This document shows, one piece after another, positions 20,963 through 31,689 of a stretch of 64,000 nucleotides of DNA (its first letter is position 1; every line of letters begins with the position of its first letter). Below the pieces are notes generated by a model. The model was not told the origin of the DNA. It ran no database searches and worked only from the letters and a program-made list of their open reading frames with translations. The position numbers and the translations under genes were made by a program. Location: contig CAJFCV020000003.1 of NCBI GenBank assembly GCA_904066235.2, forward strand, positions 10,788,001 to 10,852,000, in the 5' to 3' direction. The stretch is from Bursaphelenchus xylophilus (Eukaryota > Nematoda > Chromadorea > Rhabditida > Aphelenchoididae).

Positions 20963-23900
20963 CTAAAGATGATGAACTTTTGCCATACCTTCCGCCGAAA
21001 CCATGTAAAAAATATTCCGTTTGCCACCATCTATCACAAAGAAGACATTGTCGCTATAACGTCCAAATATTGCGTTTGATGAGCATTTTTGCACGGTCTG
21101 TTGGATTGGCTTGCTGTGGGTAATTGTAAACGTCTGGAAATGGAAAATAAAACACCATGGAGGAAAATGCGAGCGAAAAAACTTTGAGCATCTTGTCATA
21201 GGTTTCATATGCAGAGGCGTATCTAATCCAGTGGTCTGAAAATTACCATTTTGCATCCGGGAAGTATAAAAAATGTAGCAAAATGCCTCCATCTCCAACT
21301 AAAAAAAGAACTCCGTTTTGAAGGGCGCCCCTTTGCCTCGCAAAAAAAGAGAGGGCGCGCTTTTTGAAATGGGAGTTTTCTTGCTTGGAGAGGTAGGTAC
21401 AGTGCGCGACAAAATTATAACCGCACTTTAGAAATTGCTGTAACTTTTTTGGTTGTCAATAGAAATGTGTCATATTTGGCTTCAATATGCACTATTGTCT
21501 TACAAATCATTTGCCAAAAAATTATTTCGGGAAATTCCCCGATTTGGAAAAAAATTGAAAAAAACCAAAATTTTGGTGATTTTCTTTGCGACAAAATTAT
21601 AACCGCACTTACGAATTTGGTTATTTAGCCTAACTAAATGACTAAATAACAATAACTAATGTTTAGATACGTTGCTTGAGGCTTCAATAACGTCGACTGA
21701 ATAGTTGGGAATACTCTGGGCAAGCTTTTTTAACCTCTTCTGGCTAATATTGTGCCAGAATCGGAAAAGTGCCTACTTTAGCTCAGGTAGGCCGTTCCAA
21801 AAGAGTTTGTCAGTAACTAACTGAGTAACCCAGAAGCCTATAGCACATCTAAACGGCCTGGCAAAAAAGGTGTACCACTGCAGAAGAGCAAGGGCGGATA
21901 TATCCGCCGAGCTTCCAACTCTACGATGCCTTGGGCTCATATAAACTAAGAAATAGGCCTCAATTGTAGGAGGGAAGCTATGCTGGGGGTTGTGAGACAC
22001 AGTTACGTCATCACTGGGCGTCATATGAAGTTGTGGCCTGAGCTGTCTCGGGTTCACGGCAGTGCGCGGCCGAGACTTGCCAAGGTGACATTGGCAAAAC
22101 AGGTTGATTAGTTAAAGGTCAGTTTCACATGATAGTGCCAAATTCCTTGGAGATTTTATGGCCAAATGATGTACCTGACGGCTTCACACATTACCGACAT
22201 TATAGACGTAAAATCTAAAGAGAAACGCGTAATTTCCCGCACTGTAACGTTTTAGGTTTTAGGTGGCTCGTTGATAACTTGGGGCGCATTCGAAGAACCG
22301 TAGAGCTTCCGTTGGCGGCCACATCAACTCAAAATGAGTATCCTTGAGTACTAAGGAGTCTTAGGAAAGCATCTGGTAGCGTATTGGCAACCAGAGTACA
22401 CGTTAATGCAAGGCAGTGCTCGCGTATACCTTAGCTGGTCGTCAAAGCTGCTCCTCAAACAGCCAAGAAATGCTATCCCGGACGAGCCCACGCGTTCCTT
22501 GGATTTAAATCAAATAGATAACGTGTGGGGCTTCCTGCTTTGTTAACTACACCGCGACAACAAGCATTATTTTACAGTAACGGAGATAAAATAGGCACAT
22601 TTCCAATACTGGAACAGTATTGGCCAGAAGAGGTTAAAAAAGCTTGCCCAGAGTATTCCCAACTATTCAGTCGACGTTATTGAAGCCTCAAGCAACGTAT
22701 CTAAACATTAGTTATTGTTATTTAGTCATTTAGTTAGGCTAAATAACCAAATTCGTAAGTGCGGTTATAATTTTGTCGCAAAGAAAATCACCAAAATTTT
22801 GGTTTTTTTCAATTTTTTCCAAATTGGGGAATTTCCCGAAATAATTTTTTGGCACATGATTTGTAAGACAATAGTGCATATTGAAGCCAAATATGACACA
22901 TTTCTATTGACAACCAAAAAAGTTACAGCAATTTCTAAAGTGCGGTTATAATTTTGTCGCACACTGTATTTTGCTACATTTTTTGGCGGTTGTTCGAATG
23001 CAAAATGGCACCCTTACTGCCACTGGATTAGGTCCGGCACTGCAACATAAGTCTTGATTACCTTGAGCAACGCACATCCGTCTTTTTGGTCCAATAGCAA
23101 CAAGAACGCACTCCGACTGAGCTGTCGATTTTGGCAGCGAAAAATGGCGGTCCTTTGGAGACGCCTCGGCTGCGAATGATAGATGGAAATACTATGTTCT
23201 GGATCAAATACGACAAGTGAATTTTCATATGCATACAATGAAGGAGACTGAAAGAAAAATCGCGTCAAATTTCTGTACAACAAATTAAAGGGAGCGGAAA
23301 ATAAGCCCGTTTTGGAAAGGTTTTGCTTTACAGAGGCTGATTTTGGCCTAAAATTTATTTGCAAAGCCTTTGGTCCATGGATGCACTAATGCGACAATTT
23401 ATATTCCAAAAAAACGTAAGGATGGATGCATACGGTGAAATCTCTATATAAAGGTGGTCATATAAGATCTCGGAATTTTTTTTTCCAAATCGCGATTTTC
23501 GGTGCACAAAAAAGTCGACGCCCAAATCGAAAAATTGACGTCGAGTTAATTTTTTCTCGGAACCCAATTCCGGAATCCGGTGCATTTTTGCTAAACCCAA
23601 CGCCCGTTTTTCGAAATCGGTGCACAAAGTCTTAAGTCTGCACCGAAGCCCTAAGTCGACACCGGATTTCGGAATTCGGTGCAGACTTTGGGGAACAGTT
23701 GACCCATTTTATATTCCTGCTCGAGAAGATTTTTTTTTGGGTTTCGCCAATCTTCAAGATATATTTTATGAATGAAGACAAGATGGAATTAGTCCAAAAA
23801 AGGAATTTTTACCAAGAGCAGGCTGCCCTGTTCGATCTGATGTCTAGATTTCCCGTTTTCTGCTCGGATAAAGCACCAAATTTTGGAATGTTGTGATGTT

Positions 23901-26561
23901 TGTTGTACCATGGATAATGTAAGTTTTATGCTGCTTTATTCGAGCAGAAAACGGGAAATCTAGACATCAAATCGAACAGGGCAGGCTGCTCTTGGTAAAA
24001 ATTCCCTTTTTGGACTAATTCCATCTTGTCTTCATTCATAAAATATATCTTGAAGATTGGCGAAAACCAAAAAAATCTTCTCGAGCAGGAATATAAAATG
24101 GGTCAACTGTTCCCCAAAGTCTGCACCGAAGGCTTAAGTCAACACCGAATTCCGGAATTTGGTGCACACTTTAAAAATTTTGGAATTGGGTGCCGAGTTA
24201 AAAATCGGGGTCTTAAGTCGACGCCAATTTTTCGATTTGGGCGTCGACTTTTTTGTGCACCGAAAATCGCGATTTGGAAAAAAAAAATTCCGAGATCTTA
24301 TATGACCACCTTTATATGATGAATGAATCGCAAAAGGACCAAAAAATTAATTGGTTATATCAGTCTGTCGGGAAAATAATGGGCACCCTATCGCATCTAA
24401 AATCGCATTGCAGCAGAGAAAATGAATTGTGTCCGAAAAATCAAATTGCTGTTCACTTCAGCGACGTGATCGGCACGTGCTCATTATTTTCCCGACAGAC
24501 TGATTCTGGAAGACTACGCACCCTTCCTGAACGTGCATAGACTTTTCGCTGCTTAAATTTTTACACTGTGAAATTTTTCATTTTCGATGCAACAGAGTGC
24601 TCATTATTTTCCCGACAAACGGATAACAGGTTTCGTTGTACCGAGAATTAAAAAAAAATACCTGGCATATATCCTTGTCGTACGTGCCCGTAGCGTGCCC
24701 CGCGTCCAGGTCGTAGCACACCACATACTTGTGCGTCGTCACCTCGAACAGTTTGTTGTTGCTGACGACGAAGGCGTGCTTTTTGGGCCACAGGGAATTC
24801 GCCACATGGCCCGGATGCTTGTTGCGAGAATCGAGGCTTTTCGCGCAGAACCTTCCGCCCTTTTCGTAGTAGACACATTGACTGTCGAATGCTAGTTGAC
24901 GGATTGGGGATGAGGGGAAGGGCGATTCCATGCCCTCATTAATCCGCATTGTTTTCCCGATCGACTGAAAGAAAGAAAGTGTTTGAGGTTTACAGGGGAG
25001 GTTGAGCCTGGACTCTCCCCCAATCTGAACTCTCCCCTTTTTTGAACACTCCCCCTCATTTTGAAACTGGAAAAAAAGAAGGAGAGTTCAGTAAAGGGGG
25101 AGTTCTGCCGCAACGTACAGGGGAAGCGCTCACAGTGCGGCGCACAGATTTTCTATAAACTTCTTGGACATTTTGAGTTAGCGCCACAGGTTAATTTATG
25201 AAAAAATCTAGCTCGCTCTTGGCAGGGCAGCCGGGATACTCGGTTAGACATGGCTCCTGGGCCGGGCCTCAAACATTGTTCATTATTTCAATAGGGCCTG
25301 TAAAGCGCGAGCTAAACTTTTTAGGATGTATGACCCTTGTCCGGCATGCTCGAAAAAAAATTGCAGAATTTTTTGCTCGCAAATATTTATTAAGCTTACA
25401 CATATTTCTTTACGAAAAGACCCATCATCTTTAGCATCAGCCATATCATAGGGATTGCCCAACTCAATCCGCAAATCTCCACCGAGTTTTGTCAGTGAAA
25501 CATTGCGAATTTCCAAGTCTTCCAAAGTCTCTTCATTTTCAGACATTTTCACTGTCGTTTCGATTTCGACTGCACAGAATGTCCCTCGATGTTCGCTGAG
25601 CCGGTCGAGAAATATGGGCTTCCCGGCGACTCTGCGGTCGTTTTTCATACTTCTTTCAAGCAAACCGGTTAGTGGGATTTGAGGCAATGACGATAGGAAT
25701 CTGAAAATACAGTGATGACCTAGTGATCAGAAACACGTAAGTGGTTCCAGAAGTGCTGGAAAAGACAATATCCACCGAAAACCGTCTTGAATAGACATGG
25801 AACTCTAACAGACATTATCAGCTTGTCGGGAAAATAATGAGCCGAATTCGCGGCAAAATCAAACTACTTTTTATTTCAGCTACGAGATCAGCATAGTGAG
25901 ATTATGCTCATTATTTTCCCGACAGACTGATAGAACTTTTTTCACAAAAACAAATTCTGATATTCGACAATGCTTGTGGTGTTGGAGAATTAAAATTAGT
26001 GCCGAAAATGGTGTGCCCGCAAATAATGAGCACTACGGATGGACCAGAATTTGATTTGTTGTCAGTACGCAACTTACTTTTGAAATTCCTCCCCCCACGA
26101 TGCCCCCTTTTCTCGAAGCAAGCCATTGCTTCGACATGCATCCTCAAATTGCACTTGATATTTTGGATCATTCGGACTGACGGAGTCGGCGAACTGAATG
26201 AAATGCAGTCCCCTGACTACCATGGTTTTGATCTAAAAATATGAATCCAAGTATCATGACAAAAATGACGGGTCTATCAGTCTGTCGGGAAAATAATGAG
26301 CACTCTGGCGCCGCGAAAATCGCATCGCTGCCGAGAAAATGAATTGTGTCGCAGCAAAATCAAATAGCTTTTGAATTCAGCGACGGGATTTGCGCTGCGA
26401 CAAATCCACATTATTTCCCCGACAGACTGATACACTATTTTCAAATCTGATAAACTTACTTCATTTGGCAGTTTTCTCAAAATCCTCTTTGCTACAGTTT
26501 GCCGGCGAAATCTCTCTTCTAGTTCCGTTTGAGAGAGCGGGGAAGGTTGTTGATCTGACAT
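20963..26561 (-). CDS. Six-exon protein of unknown function
   Basis: Exons 26460-26561, 26078-26232, 25400-25700, 24662-24964, 23062-23247 and 20963-21133 (minus strand) join without a frame break to 405 residues. There is no signal peptide or membrane segment, so it is probably intracellular. The N-terminus (SDQQPSPLSQTELEERFRRQ) is followed by a basic patch (KRILRKL). The remainder is mixed alpha/beta, with short strand-like phrases (HAFVVSNNKLFEVTTHKYVVCYDLD, DNVFFVIDGGKRNIFYM) that could be beta-propeller blades; that is only a guess from periodicity. In exon 3 two donors are possible; only the one after ATATGT keeps the frame. Introns 4 and 5 contain large transposons, yet every exon is intact. 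I recognise no family. Confidence 0.72.
21212..23042. mobile_element. Family B MITE split by a Tc3-like transposon
   Basis: The left part (21212-21399) and right part (22967-23042) together match the intact family B copy at 44582, with phrases TTTTGCATCCGGGAAGTAT and CCACTGGATTAGGTCCGG. It lies in intron 5 of the six-exon gene. Confidence 0.75.
21400..22966 (+). mobile_element. Tc3-like transposon with decayed transposase
   Basis: The element begins CAGTGCGCGACAAAATTATA and ends with its inverse, flanked by TA, with inverted repeats of about 375 bp. GCGACAAAATTATAACCGCACTT occurs at the tip and again about 185 bp inside each arm, the twin transposase-binding-site layout of Tc3-type elements. 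Between the arms, plus-strand frames read NDVPDGFTHYRHYRRK, GGSLITWGAF, NEYLEVL and SLDLNQIDNVWG. These match the Tc1/Tc3 catalytic-domain blocks (DGPDG..YW, GGG.VMVWGAF, SPDLNPIENVWG). Stops and shifts make it inactive. Confidence 0.85.
23366..24345 (+). pseudogene. Copied fragment of an M13-like gene, split by a transposon
   Basis: The stretch 23366-23448 matches the end of exon 2 and the start of intron 2 of the first M13-like gene (11680-11752): ATGGATGCAC, AATGCGACAAT, TATATTCC, a preserved GTAAGG donor, ATGCATAC and GTGAAATCTCTATA. The match resumes after the inserted element (GATGAAT, GGACCAAAAAA) and a family A copy follows in both places. The fragment lies in intron 4 of an unrelated minus-strand gene. 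Confidence 0.75.
23449..24314. mobile_element. 0.87-kb palindromic element
   Basis: TAAAGGTGGTCATATAAGATC and its inverse bound the element, with TA on each side. Arms of about 400 bp are nearly identical and meet around 23900-23940. Phrases such as GTCGACGCC and GGTGCACAAAG recur within each arm, giving internal sub-repeats. No coding capacity is visible. Confidence 0.8.
24360..24503. mobile_element. Family A MITE
   Basis: TCAGTCTGTCGGGAAAATAAT and inverse, with TA at the left. A second right-end fragment (CTCATTATTTTCCCGAC) follows at 24599-24626. It lies in intron 4 of the six-exon gene. Confidence 0.75.
25818..25930. mobile_element. Family A MITE, shortened
   Basis: Only 113 bp long, with both termini and the TA flanks but a deleted interior. 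It lies in intron 2 of the six-exon gene. Confidence 0.7.
26277..26430. mobile_element. Family A MITE, reference copy
   Basis: 154 bp with TCAGTCTGTCGGGAAAATAAT at the left, CCCCGACAGACTGA at the right and TA on both sides. The left side carries the GAGCAC subtype and the right side the GTGGAT subtype, so this copy is a hybrid. The interior has TTTTGAATTCAGCGACG and GAATTGTGTCGC. It lies in intron 1 of the six-exon gene. Confidence 0.8.
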
Positions 26562-28947
26562 TAGCGGACTTGCGGACTTCTAGTGCCCTCCATTCCTCAC
26601 ATAAGTTGGAAGAAACGCGGTGGCGTTGGCTCTGTTCTCGTTACGCAATTTTTTCTGCAGTTTGTTCCGCTTCTGAAGCAACAAAGTGCAGTAAAAACAT
26701 CTATATATATCGCTAGCGAGCTAGCGTAATATTAAAACTGAGTATAACAAACAATTTCAAATGCATCTTTTTCTCAGGTCGTGTTGTTGATAAATAGAAA
26801 TTTGTTTGCCCTTCAAGCATTCCGTCAAAGAACAAATGAGTCGACAAAGTCTATTTATTACCCTTGATGTCAAATTTGAGGTCTAACGATGTTAGAGTAC
26901 ATCATTTCTTTATCATTTGAAAATAATCTCAAAACAGGGCACTTTCTGTATGGCCGATATCGGTTATTCCCCACAATCTAAAGAAAACGATTTACTGTGA
27001 GTGGATGTGCCGGATTTCAGAGCTTCTCCAAACACGGATAAAAGTCATCGATCGCTTTCTTTCACTGGTGATATCCCCTCTTCAAGTAGTGGCCCTATAC
27101 CCTACAGTGACGGATCCGATCGAGTAGCAAAAAAAAGTAAAATTTTGCATCTGGGAAGTATCAAAAATGTGGCAAAATCCTTCCCTCTCCAAGTGAAAAA
27201 ACTTCGGTTTGAAGGGCGCGCCCTTTTGCCTCATAAAAACAGCGGGCGCGCTTTTGCAATGTGAGTTTTTTCACTTGAAGAGGGAAGCATCTTGCCACAT
27301 TTTTGATATTTCCCGGATGCAGAATGGCACGTTTTTTCCACTGGATCAGGTCCCCGATTGTACGTATGAGCAAAATAAGAAAAACCGAGCGTCGCAATTG
27401 GAGCACTTCCCTTGTTAAAGCAAAATGTACCCCCGTACGTTGAAACCTGCCTACAGAAAATGAATCTTTTGACCCCGTGAAATTCGTTCAACGGAAATTC
27501 GCTTCTTATTGTTATTGGTAAGAAATCACCACGTTTGTTTTCGACCGTAAAAATTTTTGTAAACAATCACCGGTTTGTATAGAATTTATCAGTCTTTCGC
27601 GCCCTGTTTTTTACAAAGGAACCTTCAAATTGGAAAGTTTTATACATTTCTACCGTAGAAGGTAAAGCTTCAACAAAAAAATAAAATTTTTCTTTACCAA
27701 ACAGGCAAAGATGGGATCGAAAAGCGTTCTTTTCTATGGCCGCCCTCCGCATTTCGCGTACTCTCTCAGCCGCAAAGTCCGTTGAATATCTCGGCTGTCC
27801 CTGCAAAGCAAGAGCTAAGGCTTTCAGAGATTGATATACGGCCTATGCCTGAGGTCTGAGAGAAATTTGATTCAAATCTAAGTACTTGAAAGCCTCCTTT
27901 TGTAAAGTATGTTACACAACCTTGAAGCATTCTGTTTTTCAAAACTGCCAACGAGCAAAACTTTTAAAGAAATTTATTAACCTTATTATTCGTTCAACGA
28001 ACTTTTTCTTTCCTTTGCAAAAACACAATAATAACACAATAATATTAAGAAATGGACAAGAGAGAACTCCAGCAAGGTGTATATCAGATCAGAGTGCGTG
28101 GGGGGAAACAAACAAAAAAAAGAGAAATATCCAAGTAAAGAAAACTGTACATGAAGACAAGAATTATGACTTGTTCCTACTGTATTGGATGGGCTGATAA
28201 GGGGGTTTATAATGCTTTGTGATAAAAGTATTGAACAGTTTTTAAATTATATTGTAGTAGACATATACATGTACATATCGTTAAAGCAAGCGAAGATGGG
28301 GCCATGATACGAGCGGAGATACGAAGCACGCTAGTTACAGCACATGATATAAGCAGGGAAACGACTGTTTGGACTTTTATGGACTCAAAACGTGAGGTTC
28401 ATAAATTTGGACGTCTTTCTTCCTAAAGCTTCAAAAATGACTGTGTTGATGTCTAAGATACTATAGAGCCTCTAACTAGACGATTTCTGACCTTGGCTTT
28501 CAACCATAATGTATTAAATATCCTGTTTTTACCTCAAAATAATCAAAAAATCTCGTTCACGTTTTTTATCCATAAAATTCTCAAAATGCATAATAATTAA
28601 CGTCAAAGTCCATAAAAATGGGGGGAAAAATTCTCGGGAACACGGGGAAATGACTCCGGGTGGCGGAATGGCACAAAATGGGCACGACGAGATACGCTAC
28701 GCAACAGAAGAGACGTCCGACAAAACCGGTTTGGCAGACTGCACCTATTAATTTTGTTCGGTCCCAGCCGACAAGCCAACGCCGCCAGGACCGCAAGCGT
28801 AAGTAGACGGGTCTAGACTAGAACACACTACTCGGAATGCGAGTGGCTGAGCCGGCTGCGCGACTAGGACCGAGGCTTTGGGCCTGAAGAGGTTGGCCGG
28901 ACTGGATCAATCCAAATCGACTGGAACAGGCGATTTCAGCGGTTGGC
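26562..28947. other. Intergenic region with repeats
   Basis: Apart from the family B copy at 27105 and a family E fragment at 27715-27850, this is AT-rich DNA. I find no exon with plausible splice sites. The stretch 28600-28900, just after the Gln-rich gene, is GC-richer and may be its 3' untranslated region. Confidence 0.4.
27105..27360. mobile_element. Family B MITE
   Basis: CAGTGACGGATCCGATCGAG at the left and CACTGGATCAGGTCCCCGATTG at the right, with TA flanks. The interior GGGCGCGCCC is shared with other copies. Confidence 0.7.
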
Positions 28948-31676
28948 TCAGGTGTTGATCGCCGTGGAATTTTTGAAGATTTCGTTGAAATGGTTCTCAT
29001 TGTTCAACACGTCGTCCAGGACAAGGTAGGACTGAAAATAAACAAGATATTAGGATGTTGTACTAGGTGTAGGTAGGTGGTATAGAACTGTGAGTATCTC
29101 CGAAACTAGATGAGATATTGCCTCAATTTTTTGCATGAGGCATATCTAGACCTAGAGAGACTTGGGAAGCTTAATAATGCCGAGCTCAACTACATCATAC
29201 TAGAAAAAATCCCTATATTATACTAGATGAGGAGCTAAAACTGGTATTACTATCATATCTCATCTGACCCGCAGCTTGCCATCCTGATATTTCGGATATA
29301 TCAAGAGAATGCCCCTGTGTTCTAACTAGATACCACCGCTTCCACCCCCGACTTACCTCAGGGTTGATTTCCCCAAAATCTTGAGTCGAAGTCGTATCGG
29401 ATAGCAGGTCATGCAAGTCCACCGGGTACTCGCCATCATCATCATTCGAACCGAACGGCGAGCAGTTCTGCGGCACCGAGTTGGGCGGCTGCTGATGCAG
29501 CTGACTCGCCGACATTGGGTACTGATGCACGGAGGGCGGGTGCTCGGAATGCGTGGACGTCACCGACGCCGGGTTCTGATTCATGACCACGTGGTTGGGC
29601 GTGGAGTGGCTGGAGCCCGGCTGCTGGTGTTGCGGGTTCATGGATGGGGTCATGGGCGTGTTCACGGAGCGGGGCGTGCCGCAGGTGGGGACTTGAGCGG
29701 GGACGGGCCCGCTCTGCGCGGGCTGGACGGTCTGGGGCGAGGGGAAACTGGTCTGCGGGCTGTTGAACTGATAGCTCTGACTCTGTTGGCTGGTCTGCGG
29801 CATCATGTGGGGCATGTAGTTGGGGAGTTGTTGTTGCTGCTGCTGTTGCATCATCTTCTGGTGCTGTAGCATTTGCTGTTGTTGCAGCATTTGCGGCGTC
29901 ATCTGCGGGTTCATTTGAGGGTTCATTTGGGGGTTCATTTGGGGGTTCATTTGCGGGTTGGAATTCATCATCTGCTGTCGGCGGAACTGCATCATCATCT
30001 CGGGCGTCATGTTCTGCGGCACCCGCATCATCTGGCCGTTCATTTGTTGGGCCATCGCGTTGTTCATCATGTTCATGTTGGGGGGCATGTTCATCTGCAT
30101 GTTGTTCATGGCGGGATTGAAGCCCATCGGTGGGGGGCCGCCTCGTTGCATGGGGTTGTAGTTGGGCGACTGGAGTGGGGGCTGTTGCTGCTGCTGTTGC
30201 ATTTGGAACTCGGCCATCCGTTGCTGTTGTTGGCGCATGGCGTGGATGCGTTGCATCTCCTGCGGAGTCATTTGGCGCATCGAGAACTGCCCTTGACCAT
30301 TCATCATGCCCTGAGGCATCCCATTTATTCCGTTCGCCATGTTGGGATTAGGCATTCCGGGCATGGCGCCCGGGTAGATGCTGCGTGGATCGCGTTGTTG
30401 CATGAGTTGCTGCTGGTTCATGTTGTTCATCATCATGCCCTGCGGCATGCCCATCATCATTCGGGGATTCATCTCCATGTTCGGCCTCTTCTGGCCCTGA
30501 TCCGGATCCTCCTTTATCAATTGACGTTTCCGGCCCTAAATCAAGCAATTTTTAATCCCTTGTTTATCCGATATCCAAGGTGTTTTTTGTAAAGAAAATC
30601 TTTCATTTTTCTCGAAACAACGTTGAGAAATACCGAGATTACACCCCGTACAGCGGGTCACAGCGGATTTTCCGGGCTTCCAAAACCTTTGTGTCGTATT
30701 CAGACATGATTAACTAACGATCTCGCCTCTGTTTTCATCTTTTATTAGATGAAAATAGAGGCGATTCATCTGTTCTTCCGAAAACCATCCGAAATGCATG
30801 AAAATCCATAAAAATTTGGGGATTTTGCCAAAAAGTAAACACGTTACAGTAGCCCGCGGCCAATGTAAAGCCCGTAAACAATGTAGTTTGTCATTTCGAG
30901 GGGCTTAATGGCTAAATTTATCTTTGTTTTGCTCAAATCGAAGAGAACTTTGCGTTAGACTTACCTTTCCGCCGCTCGACGGGGGTTTCTGATCATTTGA
31001 GGGGGATTGGGAAGGGAGATTTGGCATGCCATATTCCTCTTTGACTTCTTGCTTCACACAGTCGTCCATGTGTCTGAAATTTTTTGTGGTTACTTATTTG
31101 TTTTTGGTTTTGTTGAGTGCACTGTGGTGTAGGAAGAAATTTGAATATTGCAAAAGGCCTTGGGGCAGGAAAAATAAAAATGGTATTTTTTGAAAGACTG
31201 AGGACTCTTTAACATGTCTATTACTAAAATTTTAATTAATTGCAGTCTTGCACGGTGCAATGTGCATTTTTAGATTTTGCACGGTGCAAATGGCTTTTTT
31301 GGAATTTTTGCACCGTGCAGCATGCAATTTGAAAAAAAAATGCAGCTGTGAAAAAAACAAGCTTTTCTAAGTTCACTAGAACTTTGAAAGCGACATAAAC
31401 ATTTTCCAGGACATAAGAAACCTTCATTTTTATCCTAAAGTAAGGTTTAGTCATCACTTTTCTCCCAAATCTTTAAAATTCCAGCCTAAACTCAAAAACT
31501 CTCCAAAACCAAAAAACTTACGGCTTAATCTGACTCATGAACTCGGTCTGCTGCTGATGAATACTCTCCGTATACGTCTGCTGACAGTAATCAACGAATC
31601 GCTCCTGGTTTTTCAGATGTTCCGCTTTTTGTTTCAAATACTCATCCTGGTTGGGCACGTGGAGTGCATCGGTCAT
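28948..31676 (-). CDS. Gln/Met-rich nuclear co-activator, possibly SEL-8/LAG-3-like
   Basis: Four minus-strand exons (31522-31676, 30965-31073, 29357-30535, 28948-29031) join in frame to 508 residues. Residues 1-55 are predicted as a long charged helix (YLKQKAEHLKNQERFVDY, HQQQTEFMSQIK). A lysine/arginine patch (GGKGRKRQLIKED) follows and could be a nuclear localisation signal. About 300 residues of low-complexity Gln, Met, Asn and Pro come next, including four NPQM repeats and runs of Q. The end is acidic and hydrophobic (DLHDLLSDTT, DFGEINPE, YLVLDDVLNN), as in an activation domain. The helix-basic-Q-rich layout fits the nematode Mastermind-type Notch co-activator SEL-8/LAG-3, but low complexity makes other co-activators or Mediator-type subunits possible. 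An acceptor 11 bp before the ATG suggests trans-splicing. Structure is confident; identity is tentative. Confidence 0.75.
29896..29962 (-). repeat. In-frame 12-bp tandem repeat (NPQM)
   Basis: Near-perfect 12-bp units (GGGTTCATTTGG on the plus strand) encode consecutive Asn-Pro-Gln-Met. Unit number could vary between strains without breaking the frame. Confidence 0.8.
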
Positions 31677-31686
31677 AGCGCCCCAA

Positions 31687-31689
31687 TCT
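31687..31689 (-). promoter_or_regulatory. Probable trans-splice acceptor of the Gln-rich gene
   Basis: On the minus strand GAGGTTTGCAG ends 11 bases before the ATG at 31676. No upstream exon with a compatible phase was found; the candidate frame at 32640-32770 (MDAKSEGDRADLL) has no donor in the needed phase. A spliced-leader acceptor is therefore the simpler reading. Confidence 0.4.

Noticed and set aside
29411..30592. Long plus-strand open frames rich in His, Leu and Arg opposite the Gln-rich gene
   Set aside because: They are the complement of CAG/CAT-rich codons in the real minus-strand exon and have no splice or start support.
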